This document shows positions 16,297 to 24,756 of a stretch of DNA of 64,000 bases, one piece after another. Numbering within the stretch: the stretch's first letter is position 1; the number at the start of each line of letters is the position of its first letter. The notes under the pieces are model-generated. The model was not told where the DNA came from. It ran no database searches and worked only from the letters and a program-made list of their open reading frames with translations. The DNA lies in assembly GCF_002833405.1 (NCBI RefSeq), contig NZ_CP025135.1, forward strand, positions 2,275,501 through 2,339,500, in the 5' to 3' direction. The position numbers and the translations under genes were made by a program. Source of the DNA: Planococcus sp. MB-3u-03. GTDB taxonomy: Bacteria > Bacillota > Bacilli > Bacillales_A > Planococcaceae.

Positions 16297-16716
16297 TTAC
16301 TCACCAGTTGCAGCGAAATGGCGGATGCGCGCTTCGATGTCATCGCGTACCGATTGGAACACTTTCCATTTCTCTTCTTCGGTACCTTGCGCTTTCGCTG
16401 GATCCGTAAAGCCCCAGTGGTCGCGTTTTACATGAGGCGGCGTCATCGGGCATTTATCTGCTGCATCGCCGCAAAGTGTCACCACAAAATCCGCATTGTT
16501 TAAAATTTCGGTGTCGATCACATCGGATGTTTGATTCGATATATCGATATTCACTTCATTCATCGCTTTTACCGCGTTCGGGTTCAAGCCATGCGCTTCG
16601 ATTCCGGCACTCAATACTTGCCACTCATCGCCCAAAATTTCTTTCCCCCAGCCTTCCGCCATCTGGCTGCGGCATGAATTGCCTGTGCATAAAAAGTACA
16701 ATGTTTTTTTCGTCAT
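16297..16716 (-). CDS. arsC: Arsenate reductase ArsC, thioredoxin-linked type
   Basis: A 139-residue low-molecular-weight phosphatase-fold reductase that converts arsenate to arsenite in the cytoplasm. The P-loop C10-TGNSC-R16 and the redox Cys82 and Cys89 ([11 protein letters not shown]) match the Bacillus/Staphylococcus enzymes. The conserved [23 protein letters not shown] near the end is present. It lies 79 bases after arsR and is separated from arsD by the structured repeat. Confidence 0.96.
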   Translation of the reverse strand: MTKKTLYFLCTGNSCRSQMAEGWGKEILGDEWQVLSAGIEAHGLNPNAVKAMNEVNIDISNQTSDVIDTEILNNADFVVTLCGDAADKCPMTPPHVKRDHWGFTDPAKAQGTEEEKWKVFQSVRDDIEARIRHFAATGE

Positions 16717-16795
16717 ATTGATTAGCTCCCTTATTCCATGAATGGTTTTTAGTATCTCTATGTTTATTCAACATGATGCCTTTTCCGTATCACTA

Positions 16796-17146
16796 TTACT
16801 CACAACGAATGCGCAATCCCTGCTCCACCAATTTCTCGATGCGCTCATCCTGACTCGGAATGAATGCCAAGACTTGCATGAGCATGTCGTATAATTCACT
16901 GTCCTGGTTCAATGAATAGAAAATCCATTGCCCCTTACGTTTTTCCTTCACTAAACCGAGATCGCGAAGCTTGCGCAAGTGCTGGCTGATGGCCGACTGG
17001 CTGACGTTAAAGATTTCCACGAATTCACAGACGCAGCAATCGTTTTTTTCCAGCAATTTAACCATCGACAATCTCGTCTTATCGCCCAATAGCTTCAGCA
17101 CCATGCTCGCTTTGTCAATTTCTATTTCGCGCGCTTTCACTTCCAT
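16796..17146 (-). CDS. arsR: ArsR-family metalloid-responsive repressor
   Basis: About 116 residues: a winged-helix repressor released from DNA by As(III)/Sb(III). The metal site is the Cys cluster NDCCVCEFVEIF at the start of the recognition helix pair, followed by SQSAISQHLRKLRDLGLV. ATG 17146 with GGGGGG upstream is preferred over the longer frame from 17209. A possible promoter lies upstream on the minus strand: TTGAAT, 17 bases, TATGCT, within an A+T inverted sequence that might be the operator. It heads the ars operon. Confidence 0.93.
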   Translation of the reverse strand: MEVKAREIEIDKASMVLKLLGDKTRLSMVKLLEKNDCCVCEFVEIFNVSQSAISQHLRKLRDLGLVKEKRKGQWIFYSLNQDSELYDMLMQVLAFIPSQDERIEKLVEQGLRIRCE

Positions 17147-17326
17147 CGGATGATTCCCCCCGCTTCTATACTTAGGTCTGCTTAAATACTGTAATGCCAA
17201 ATACAGCATATCAGCATATACTTATATATTCAAGTGTCGATCTGGACGATAAAACATATACAAATTGTATTTTTCATAGAAAAAAGGAGCGGACCTATTC
17301 CACTCCTTCCTACTTAATCCTTTTCT

Positions 17327-18271
17327 TCAGTGATGATGATGCCCTGCCGCTTCATTCTCTTCTTGTCCTTGGCAGCGGATTGAGTCGTCATGGGGATGAT
17401 CTTCAGTTTCCAACTGCACGGTGACATGGCCGATTTTCAGCTCAAACAGCGCATGTTCAATATCCCTAAGCACTTGCTGGCTGTCTTTGAACGAGATATG
17501 TTCTTTGACAACTACATGTCCCGACATGGCATTTTTTCCGCTCGTGATGCTCCACACATGAAGGTCATGGATGCTTTTCACCCCAGGTAACGCTTCGATT
17601 GTCTGCGCTACTTGCTCCAGGTCAACATTTTTTGGTGTCCCTTCCATCAAGACATGGACCGCTTCTTTCGTCACGCGCCAACCGCTGATCAAGACAAGGA
17701 TGGCGACGACGACACTCGCCAATGGATCTGCCCATGCCCATCCGAAGAAAATGATCAAAAGGGCTGCCGTGATCGCGCCGACCGAGCCAAGCAAATCACT
17801 TAAGACATGCAAAAAAGCAGCACGGAGGTTCAAGTTTTCTTTCGTATCGCCGCCGCGCATCAAAATCCACGCGACGAGAATATTGACGAGCAAGCCGATG
17901 ACCGCGATAGCCAACATTCCTGAAGTCGCAATTTCCGGTGGATCTGAAAATCGGTGATAGGCTTCATAGAAAATATAAAGTGAAATCAAGACGAGCGTCA
18001 CTCCGTTAAAGACTGCCGCTAAAATTTCAAAACGTTTATAGCCGTAAGTCTTCATTTGGTCGGCTGCTTTTTCGCCGATGGAAAAAGCCAGGTAACCCAC
18101 ACCGAGCGAAATGGAATCGCTGAGCATATGGCCGGCATCAGCCAGCAGCGCTAGGCTGTTCGTCAAATATCCGCCGACCGCCTCGACCACCATATAACTG
18201 GTGATGATCAAAAAGGCAATCAGCAATGTTTTTTTATTGCGGCTATGCGAATGATCATGTGATGATCCCAT
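17327..18271 (-). CDS. czcD: Cation diffusion facilitator (zinc/cadmium/cobalt exporter), CzcD type
   Basis: A 314-residue proton-coupled exporter of divalent metals. It has six transmembrane helices; the metal site is in LLADAGHMLSDSISL (helix II) and HVLSDLLGSVGA (helix V). A His-rich start (SSHDHSHS) and a HHHH end are typical. The cytoplasmic domain DLHVWSITSGKNAMSGHVVV follows. ATG 18271 has GTGGAGGTG upstream. It reads in the same direction as arsR but is a separate unit; it does not carry arsenite in known members. Confidence 0.95.
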   Translation of the reverse strand: MGSSHDHSHSRNKKTLLIAFLIITSYMVVEAVGGYLTNSLALLADAGHMLSDSISLGVGYLAFSIGEKAADQMKTYGYKRFEILAAVFNGVTLVLISLYIFYEAYHRFSDPPEIATSGMLAIAVIGLLVNILVAWILMRGGDTKENLNLRAAFLHVLSDLLGSVGAITAALLIIFFGWAWADPLASVVVAILVLISGWRVTKEAVHVLMEGTPKNVDLEQVAQTIEALPGVKSIHDLHVWSITSGKNAMSGHVVVKEHISFKDSQQVLRDIEHALFELKIGHVTVQLETEDHPHDDSIRCQGQEENEAAGHHHH

Positions 18272-18387
18272 CGCCAACACCTCCACTGCAGCTTTTAATA
18301 ATCCTTTTCTCTAAATGTATTCCCGAAAAATCGCCAGATATCCTAAGGAAAACGAAACAAACATCCAGTCACTAGGCTTCCTAACCA

Positions 18388-18415
18388 TAAAAAAACCGGC
18401 TCCCATGGCCGGTTT
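18388..18415 (-). terminator. Terminator of the cobalamin/STAS operon
   Basis: AAACCGGC at 18393-18400 pairs with GCCGGTTT at 18408-18415; on the minus strand it ends in seven T, just after the STAS gene stop at 18418. Confidence 0.85.
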
Positions 18416-18417
18416 CA

Positions 18418-19179
18418 TCACTGATTTGCTGAGGCTGTTGTCAGGACGGATTCCAGTGATGCTTCAAAACGCAAATTCATTTCCCGTTTCAACAGATGCA
18501 ATTTTTGGGCATGGTCCGGCTTTACGCCGGTGATGACCGCATCGATTCCCATGACGCCCAAGGTCTGCACGAGCGATTCCAGATAACTGACGCCTTCTTG
18601 CGTCACCGTTCCCATCGCCGTCAAATCGATCACGACCGTTTCGGCTTCGTATTCGTAGATGCGCGTGACAATATACGGGCGGATCGCTTCAACTTTTTTT
18701 GCATCCAAATTACCGAACAACGGAATGAGCACATAGCCTCCACCGATTGCGATGCACGGGGCGGAAAGTTCACGCACTTTATCCAGCAGCGCATCGGACC
18801 GTTCTTTTTCCTTAAGCAATTCATAATCCGTTTCTTTCAAGCGGCCCCGCAAGCGAATCAATTGAGACGTGATGGCAGCCATTTGCTCATCTTTTGGCAC
18901 CAGTACAAGATTCAGTGAAAAGTCGCTATCCCACCGGTAATAGACGTCCGCCAAGAAGAAGCCGGCCGCTGTGGTGAAATTCAATTCGATTGGTTTCTTG
19001 CTGCCGCGGGTTTTCAGCAACCGCCCTGCTTTGGCCCGGCTGCCATCATCGAGCAATTCAAAGAATCCACTTGGTTTTCCGAAAAGCTGTTCTGCCTCTA
19101 GCGAATAATCGACGACCGCAAAGCTATTGTTCAGTTGAAAAGCCGGAAGCGGCCATTCAGCCAGTGGAGAGCGTGTCAT
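18418..19179 (-). CDS. PAS-like plus STAS domain protein (RsbR/YtvA-like stress signalling)
   Basis: A 253-residue protein. Residues 1-95 look like a PAS-type sensor fold (FQLNNSFAVVDYSLEAEQLFG), a charged coiled segment follows (IRLRGRLKETDYELLKEKERSD), and the last 120 residues form a STAS domain: APCIAIGGGYVLIPLFGNLDAKKVEAI, ETVVIDLTAMGTVTQEGVSYL, GIDAVITGVKPDHAQKL. STAS proteins of this kind join the stressosome that frees SigB. At the place of the second RsbR phosphothreonine the residue appears to be Lys (AQKL). It overlaps the cobalamin-binding gene by 23 bases and is the last gene of the operon. Confidence 0.8.
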   Translation of the reverse strand: MTRSPLAEWPLPAFQLNNSFAVVDYSLEAEQLFGKPSGFFELLDDGSRAKAGRLLKTRGSKKPIELNFTTAAGFFLADVYYRWDSDFSLNLVLVPKDEQMAAITSQLIRLRGRLKETDYELLKEKERSDALLDKVRELSAPCIAIGGGYVLIPLFGNLDAKKVEAIRPYIVTRIYEYEAETVVIDLTAMGTVTQEGVSYLESLVQTLGVMGIDAVITGVKPDHAQKLHLLKREMNLRFEASLESVLTTASANQ

Positions 19180-19807
19180 CGTTCGACCCCTTTCCTGTGC
19201 GGATCCATTCGCGGAGCGCCCCGAGTTCTCGGACGACGACCGCTCCTTTTATGTGCAAATCCGCAAAGCTCGACAAGGTGGCGGCCCTGCCGCCAATCAG
19301 GACGGCTGGATTTGAGTCCACCTTAGAGAAAGCTTCGGCGTAGGTTTTCAAAACCGGCAAGCGGTGTGCAAGTGCACCCGACAATGCAACAACATCGGGC
19401 TGCCAGTCACCGGCCAATTCGAGCGCTGAATCGAGCGGCAAATTCGGCCCCATATAACGGACATCATAGCCCTCTTCACGGAACATCGCCGCGACCATCT
19501 TGAGCCCGATATAATGCTCTTCGCCTTCCGGGCCAAAAATCATCGCTTTTTTGCGGCCATCCTTATCTTTATTGCGCAGCTCCGTAGCGGACAATACAAA
19601 ATCGCAAACAGCGGTTGCTAAATGCTCTTCCGCAACCGAAATCTCATTTTGTTCCCATAATTCTCCGATGCGGTACATCGCCGGCGTCAAAATTTCGCCG
19701 TAGAGCTGTTCATGTGAATGGCTTTCCAGGAAATCCTGGACGTATTTCAAAGCTTCCTCTTCCTGCCCTTGCAGGAAAAGATCCGAAAGCTGTGTTGACT
19801 CGTTCAT
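19157..19807 (-). CDS. Cobalamin (B12)-binding domain protein
   Basis: A 216-residue protein with the two-part layout of B12 sensors: a helical cap (residues about 1-80, with PAMYRIGELWEQNEISVAEEHLA) and a Rossmann-like B12 domain. The lower-ligand motif appears as GEEHYIGLKMV, i.e. E-x-H-x-x-G in place of the common D-x-H-x-x-G. DVVALSGALAHRLPVL and PAVLIGGRAATL form the nucleotide-tail pocket. Such modules act as photoreceptors or B12 sensors when no enzyme domain is attached. ATG 19807 follows AAGGGG, four bases after the preceding stop. Confidence 0.85.
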   Translation of the reverse strand: MNESTQLSDLFLQGQEEEALKYVQDFLESHSHEQLYGEILTPAMYRIGELWEQNEISVAEEHLATAVCDFVLSATELRNKDKDGRKKAMIFGPEGEEHYIGLKMVAAMFREEGYDVRYMGPNLPLDSALELAGDWQPDVVALSGALAHRLPVLKTYAEAFSKVDSNPAVLIGGRAATLSSFADLHIKGAVVVRELGALREWIRTGKGSNDDTLSTG

Positions 19808-19811
19808 TTGA

Positions 19812-20180
19812 TCAGCCCCTTTTATGTGGAGGGAGCTCCAATAACCGGACTGCGCGATCGAGGCAGCCCCGCATGAAATCTCCTTGCGTTGTTTCGGTAT
19901 AGCGCGGCACAATTTCGATAAGCCGCTGAAAATTATCGATGATGAGCGCAGTTTCGACATTGCGGCTCACGAGCACCGTTTCGAGCCAGAGTGCATAGTC
20001 TAGAAAGGATTGCTCGCTTTGCAGCTCCCACGCGGTTTCGAGGTAATCCAAGTGGTGATGATTGTCTTTAACGGTATGTTCATATCCCTTATCGCCGAAA
20101 CGTTCCCATAAATTCGGGTACGCTTCGTATATACCGTCTGCCGTGTCGGTCGCGATTTGCTGTTTTTGTTCCTGGTTCAT
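19812..20180 (-). CDS. Unknown helical protein of the cobalamin/STAS operon
   Basis: A 122-residue, apparently all-helical soluble protein rich in aromatic residues and His (VKDNHHHLDYLETAWEL), with no membrane segment or Cys-metal site. I do not recognise a family; a globin-like or four-helix sensory fold is only a guess. Its start overlaps the stop of the monooxygenase-like gene by four bases and its stop is four bases before the B12-binding gene, so it is surely part of the same unit. Confidence 0.7.
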   Translation of the reverse strand: MNQEQKQQIATDTADGIYEAYPNLWERFGDKGYEHTVKDNHHHLDYLETAWELQSEQSFLDYALWLETVLVSRNVETALIIDNFQRLIEIVPRYTETTQGDFMRGCLDRAVRLLELPPHKRG

Positions 20181-20482
20181 TCGGCCACCACTTCGTATTG
20201 ATGGACTTTCGGGACGATGCCCGCGAGTTCCTGGTCTGGATAATTCTTCTCCAAATCATGGATCTCCTTGAACTCCTGGCTCTTGACCCAGTTCATATAG
20301 GCCTGTTTGGATTGCCATTCCAAGTGGACGGTCAGTTCATGGCGCTTTTTCGTGTTTTGGATCAGCCGGAATGAAGTGAAGCCTTCCGCCTGGTCTACAC
20401 GGCGCGATCGTTTTCGGTATATTTCTATGACGTCTTGCACCTTGTCTTCCGGCACAATGACGGTCGATGTGACGATGTACAT
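20177..20482 (-). CDS. Antibiotic-biosynthesis-monooxygenase/IsdG-like heme monooxygenase family protein
   Basis: A 101-residue ferredoxin-like-fold protein. The Trp and His of heme-degrading members are present in YMNWVKSQEFKEIHDLEKNY, whereas the N-terminal Asn seems replaced (VTSTVIV). So heme binding is plausible but degradation is uncertain. It opens a four-gene operon with the helical protein, the B12-binding protein and the PAS/STAS protein. Upstream, GTATACCTCAGCATAC at 20533-20548 is an imperfect inverted repeat. Confidence 0.78.
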   Translation of the reverse strand: MYIVTSTVIVPEDKVQDVIEIYRKRSRRVDQAEGFTSFRLIQNTKKRHELTVHLEWQSKQAYMNWVKSQEFKEIHDLEKNYPDQELAGIVPKVHQYEVVAE

Positions 20483-20615
20483 AATTCAGAACCCCTTTGC
20501 AACTGGCTTTGTATAAGCCGTGCATGATAAAAGTATACCTCAGCATACCATTTCAGCTTCCGAAATAAAAGCGAGCGCCTTCGGGACATTTACAAGAGTA
20601 TTTTCAATATTCCGC

Positions 20616-20644
20616 TTGTATTTCGAAAGTAATTGTTGTATGAT
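20616..20644 (+). promoter_or_regulatory. Promoter of the metI-metC transcript
   Basis: TTGTAT (20616-20621), 17 bases, TATGAT (20639-20644), placed about 37 bases before the first riboswitch helix. Good sigma-A spacing. Confidence 0.65.
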
Positions 20645-20680
20645 GGAAAACATCAACCAACCACAACTATATAAAATGAT

Positions 20681-20785
20681 TCTTATCGAGAGAGATGGAG
20701 GGATTTGGCCCTGTGAAGTCTCAGCAACCGGACTTATATGTCACGGTGCTAATTCCAATAGGTGCAACCTAGTAGATGAGAAGAT
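20681..20785 (+). promoter_or_regulatory. SAM-I riboswitch (S-box leader)
   Basis: The conserved S-box elements are all visible: TCTTATCGAGAGAGATGGAGG at its start, TGGCCCTGTGAAGTCTCAGCAACCG in the P2/J region, CACGGTGCTAATTCCAATAGG and the closing GATGAGAAGA pairing with the 5' strand. When SAM binds, the downstream terminator forms and transcription of the methionine genes stops. Confidence 0.95.
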
Positions 20786-20796
20786 AGCATATACGG

Positions 20797-20837
20797 CAGG
20801 GGCTTTCTTCTTATCATAGAAGAAAGCCCCTGCTTTT
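20797..20837 (+). terminator. Riboswitch-controlled terminator
   Basis: CAGGGGCTTTCTTCT pairs with AGAAGAAAGCCCCTG (20797-20832), followed by CTTTTTG. It is the expression platform of the S-box leader. Confidence 0.92.
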
Positions 20838-20858
20838 TGATTTGAAAGGATGAGGATC

Positions 20859-21982
20859 ATGACACAACATAGCCTAGAAACACGCCTGGTTCAACTCGGC
20901 AACCGCAGCGACCCGCGCACAGGGGCGGTCAATCCCCCGATTTATCTTTCTACCGCCTACGAACATGAAGGCCTTGGCAAATCCACAGGCTATGATTATA
21001 CGCGGACGAAAAATCCAACCCGCCAGCTTCTTGAAGAAGGGATCGCAAACTTAGAAGGCGGCGACGCAGGCTTTGCGTGCAGCTCTGGAATGGCCGCGAT
21101 CCAGCTGGTCCTTTCCCTGTTCCGCCCGAACGATGAGATTTTGCTTCCTGAAGATATTTACGGCGGTACTTACCGTCTGCTGGAACAATATGAGGAAAAA
21201 TACCATATCCGTCCCGTATACGATCCCTTCGTCGATCCGAAAACGGCCGAAGCGAAAATCACTGACAATACAAAAGCGATTTTCATTGAAACGCCGACCA
21301 ACCCGTTGATGCAGGAGATCGATTTGGAATTGTATGCACAACTGGCCAAGCGCCACAATCTTTTACTGATCGTCGACAATACCTTTTTGACCCCTTTCTT
21401 GCAGCAGCCGCTCAAAATCGGCGCCGATATCGTACTCCATAGCGCGACCAAATACATTGGGGGCCATAACGATGTGCTTGCTGGGCTAGTCGCCGCAAAA
21501 GGCGAGGAGTTATGCGCGCAGCTTTTCAACGCCCATAACTCAGCGGGCGCTGTACTTTCCCGCTTGATTCCTGGCTGTTGATCCGCGGCTTGAAAACCTT
21601 GCCGCTGCGCATGCGCCAACACGAAGCGAATGCCAAAGAACTCTCCCGCTTCCTTGAAACTCAAGAGACCGTGACAGACGTACTATACCCTGGAAAAGGC
21701 GGCATGCTGTCGTTCCGCCTGCGCGAAGAACAATGGGTCGGGGAATTCCTCGAGAGCCTGTCGCTCATCACATTCGCAGAGAGCCTCGGCGGCGTGGAAA
21801 GTTTCATCACGTATCCCGCGACCCAGACCCATGCCGATATGCCGGTTGCAGAACGCACGGCACGCGGCGTCTGTAACCGCCTGCTCCGCTTCTCTGTAGG
21901 CGTCGAGCAGGCAGAAGATTTGATCGCTGATTTGTCACAAGCCTTGGCCAAACTGGAAAAGGAGGTCGTTTCCCATGAGTGA
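20859..21982 (+). CDS. metI: Cystathionine gamma-synthase / O-acetylhomoserine thiolyase MetI (single frameshift)
   Basis: A PLP enzyme of methionine synthesis joining O-acetylhomoserine with cysteine or sulfide. The PLP lysine is in HSATKYIGGHND; EGIANLEGGDAGFACSSGMAAIQ and FIETPTNPLMQEIDL are family-typical. The frame breaks at the C run 21559-21561: one more C gives VLSPLDSWLLIRGLKTL and joins both halves into about 374 residues. The family keeps exactly this motif, so the break is probably a consensus deletion. ATG 20859 is preferred over the start at 20850. It is under the S-box and overlaps metC by eight bases. Confidence 0.9.
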
Positions 21983-23147
21983 ACGACGCGAGACGAAATT
22001 GATCCATTCAGCAGGCATCGATCCATTAACAGGCGCAGTCAATGTGCCGATCTATTTATCATCGACTTTCCATCAGGAAAGCATCGATTCGTTCGGGCCG
22101 TTTGATTACAGCCGCTCCGGCAACCCGACGCGCAAATCGCTTGAAGAAACGATCGCCAAACTTGAAGGCGGCGCGCGGGGCTTGGCCTTTTCTTCCGGCA
22201 TGGCAGCCATCTCATCGGCCTTCATGCTGTTGAAAGCCGGCGACCATGTGCTGGTCTCGGAAGACGTTTACGGCGGCACTTATCGCTTCATTACGGAAGT
22301 GCTGGAAAAATTCAAAGTCGATTATACATTCGTCGACATGACCGACCTTGGCGAAGTGGCCGCAGCGTTCCAGCCGAACACGAAAGTGGTCTACATTGAA
22401 ACGCCTTCCAATCCCGTCATGAAAATCACCGATATTGAAATGGCTGCGAAACTGGCGAAAGCAAACGACGCCATGACTTTCGTCGACAATACTTTTATGA
22501 CGCCGCTTTACCAAAACCCGCTTGAACTCGGCGCGGATATCGTGCTCCACAGCGCGACGAAGTTCCTGTCTGGCCATAGTGACATCACGGCCGGCCTTGC
22601 GGTGACAAAAGATGCCGGCCTCGGCGAACAATTGGCATTCATCCAAAATACATTCGGATCTGTGCTCGGCGCACAGGATTCCTATACATTGATCCAAGGC
22701 ATCAAAACGCTCGGCGCCCGCACAAAACAATCCGGCGAGACGACCGCCCGCATCGCCGAGTATCTGCATAGGCACCCGCTTGTCGAAGAAGTCTATTATC
22801 CCGGCTTCTCATTCCATCCCGGAAATCCGATCCATAGCCGCCAAGCAAGCCACGCAGGCTGTGTGTTGTCATTCCGCCTGGCGGATAAGGACGCCGCCCG
22901 CATTCTCGTAGATGCTTTGGAAATCCCTGTGTTCGCCGTCAGCCTCGGCGCCGTCGAATCGATCTTGTCCTATCCGGCCACGATGTCCCATGCCGCAATG
23001 CCGCCCGCTGAACGCGAAAAGCGCGGCATCACCGATGGGCTTCTGCGCTTTTCCGCAGGACTCGAGCATCCCGATGACTTGATCAACGACTTCAGCCAGG
23101 CACTCGAAAAAATTGCGATCGCCAAAGGGCTCAGCGTCGCCGATTAA
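21975..23147 (+). CDS. metC: Cystathionine beta-lyase MetC
   Basis: A 390-residue PLP enzyme that splits cystathionine to homocysteine in the methionine pathway. The PLP lysine is in LHSATKFLSGHSDI; the substrate loop YSRSGNPTRKSLEETIAKLEGG and SLGAVESILSYPATMSH near the C terminus are typical. It starts inside the end of metI with GGAGG upstream, giving a coupled metI-metC unit as in Bacillus subtilis. Family members overlap in specificity, so a gamma-lyase activity cannot be ruled out. Confidence 0.92.
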   Translation: MSERRETKLIHSAGIDPLTGAVNVPIYLSSTFHQESIDSFGPFDYSRSGNPTRKSLEETIAKLEGGARGLAFSSGMAAISSAFMLLKAGDHVLVSEDVYGGTYRFITEVLEKFKVDYTFVDMTDLGEVAAAFQPNTKVVYIETPSNPVMKITDIEMAAKLAKANDAMTFVDNTFMTPLYQNPLELGADIVLHSATKFLSGHSDITAGLAVTKDAGLGEQLAFIQNTFGSVLGAQDSYTLIQGIKTLGARTKQSGETTARIAEYLHRHPLVEEVYYPGFSFHPGNPIHSRQASHAGCVLSFRLADKDAARILVDALEIPVFAVSLGAVESILSYPATMSHAAMPPAEREKRGITDGLLRFSAGLEHPDDLINDFSQALEKIAIAKGLSVAD

Positions 23148-23160
23148 TTTTGTTCATTCA

Positions 23161-23210
23161 AAAAGACCGTCCGACTCGTCATCAAGCTGATGGGTCGGAC
23201 GGTCTTTTTT
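23161..23210 (+). terminator. Terminator after metC
   Basis: AAAAGACCGTCCGAC pairs with GTCGGACGGTCTTTT around a 19-base loop; a T run follows. Confidence 0.88.
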
Positions 23211-23241
23211 CATGCCTTTGCATCCTACCGCCACTAAACCT

Positions 23242-23284
23242 AAGAAAGCCTGAATTCCAGGGGGAGGGAATTCAGGCTTTCTTC
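23242..23284 (-). terminator. Terminator of the malic enzyme gene
   Basis: AAGAAAGCCTGAATTCC pairs with GGAATTCAGGCTTTCTT around an 8-base G-rich loop, just after the stop at 23291. Confidence 0.88.
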
Positions 23285-23290
23285 TATTTA

Positions 23291-24502
23291 TTATAAGACA
23301 ATCTGCTGGGCAGGCTCTTTGAGCGATACTTTGGCAACGCCCGTTTCTTCGGCAGCCCTAGCGACTGCTTCGGCGACCGCCTGTGCCACACGCGGATCGA
23401 ACGGCTTCGGTATCACATAATCTTCGTGAAGTTCATGGGTGGCGATCAAGGCGGCGATCGCTTCAACTGCCGCGATTTTCATCGCGTCGTTAATGTCGCT
23501 CGCCTGTACATCAAGTGCGCCACGGAACAATCCGGGAAACGCCAGCACATTATTAACCTGGTTGGCAAAATCGGAACGCCCTGTCCCGATGACCCGTGCA
23601 CCGGCTGATTTCGCGGCATGCGGCAAGATTTCAGGATTCGGGTTCGCCATCGCAAAGATGACCGGCTCTTCATTCATCGAGCGCACCATGCTTTCCGTCA
23701 ATGCGCCTTCTGCCGATACGCCGACAAAAACGTCAGCACCGACAATGACATCTGCCAACTGCCCTTGTTCCATCTGATAATTGCTCATTTCCGCAACTTC
23801 CGCCTTGAAGGGATTCATGCCATTCGGGCGCCCGTTATAAATCGCGCCTTTTGTGTCGCACATGACGATATGGCCAAACCCGAATTTCGCCAGCAATTTA
23901 ACGATGGCGATGCCTGCCGCACCGGCGCCGTTCACGACCACTTTGACATCTTCGATTTCCTTTTCGACCAATTTCAATGAATTGATCAGTCCGGCAAGCG
24001 TGACGATCGCGGTGCCGTGCTGGTCATCATGGAACACCGGGATGTTCATTTCCTGTTTCAGGCGCTGCTCCACGATAAAGCAAGTCGGGGCGGCAATGTC
24101 TTCCAGATTGACGCCGCCAAAGCCAGGTTCGAGCAATTTGACGGTTCGGATGATTTCTTCGGCATCTGTCGTATCCAGGCAGATTGGGAATGCATCCACA
24201 CCGGCAAATTCCTTGAACAATAAAGCTTTTCCTTCCATGACCGGAAGCGCTGCTTGCGGGCCGATATTGCCGAGCCCAAGCACCGCTGTGCCGTCAGTAA
24301 TGACCGCTACCGTATTGCCTTTCATCGTGTATTCATGCACTTTGCTTGGATCCGCATGAATTTCACGGCACGGTGCGGCTACGCCAGGAGAGTAGGCGAG
24401 GCTCAAATCCCTCTCGTTTTCCACAGCCACTTTTGAACGAATCTCCAATTTCCCTTGATGCCTTCTATGCAAGCTCAGTGAATCGTTTTTTAAATCGGTC
24501 AT
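23291..24502 (-). CDS. NAD(P)-dependent malic enzyme
   Basis: A 403-residue enzyme decarboxylating malate to pyruvate. Conserved blocks are LAYSPGVAAPCREI, TDGTAVLGLGNIGPQAALPVMEGKA, the catalytic/metal segment LEDIAAPTCFIVEQ and VFHDDQHGTAIVTLAGL, and the NAD(P) fold VVVNGAGAAGIAIVKLL. It is the short bacterial type, like YtsJ of Bacillus subtilis, rather than the long MaeA form. ATG 24502 follows AGGAG. It is monocistronic. Confidence 0.94.
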   Translation of the reverse strand: MTDLKNDSLSLHRRHQGKLEIRSKVAVENERDLSLAYSPGVAAPCREIHADPSKVHEYTMKGNTVAVITDGTAVLGLGNIGPQAALPVMEGKALLFKEFAGVDAFPICLDTTDAEEIIRTVKLLEPGFGGVNLEDIAAPTCFIVEQRLKQEMNIPVFHDDQHGTAIVTLAGLINSLKLVEKEIEDVKVVVNGAGAAGIAIVKLLAKFGFGHIVMCDTKGAIYNGRPNGMNPFKAEVAEMSNYQMEQGQLADVIVGADVFVGVSAEGALTESMVRSMNEEPVIFAMANPNPEILPHAAKSAGARVIGTGRSDFANQVNNVLAFPGLFRGALDVQASDINDAMKIAAVEAIAALIATHELHEDYVIPKPFDPRVAQAVAEAVARAAEETGVAKVSLKEPAQQIVL

Positions 24503-24716
24503 TTGCCTCATCTCCTTTTGAATATATTTGTTTATTATATCGTCTATCTGTTAAATTGAAAGACTTTTCTAACAATTCGGATTAATTTCAGCCTTTAGTC
24601 GGATAGAGAAATAAAGAATAAGCGCTTACTTAGGAAATTTCTTGCAATCTCTTGGCACAATGCCATATTCCGATACTAATTGGTTTGGACGGCTGCACTC
24701 CCGCATATTTACAACT

Positions 24717-24744
24717 AAAAAAGCCCGCTGTCAAAGCGGGCTTT
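24717..24744 (-). terminator. Terminator of the lipoprotein gene
   Basis: AAAGCCCGC pairs with GCGGGCTTT; on the minus strand a T run follows. It lies after the stop at 24757. Confidence 0.88.
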
Positions 24745-24756
24745 CCATGTTTGTTA

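Noticed and set aside
17327..18271. CDF exporter considered as the missing arsenite pump.
   Set aside because: It has the His/Asp divalent-metal sites of CzcD and no similarity to ArsB or Acr3 motifs.
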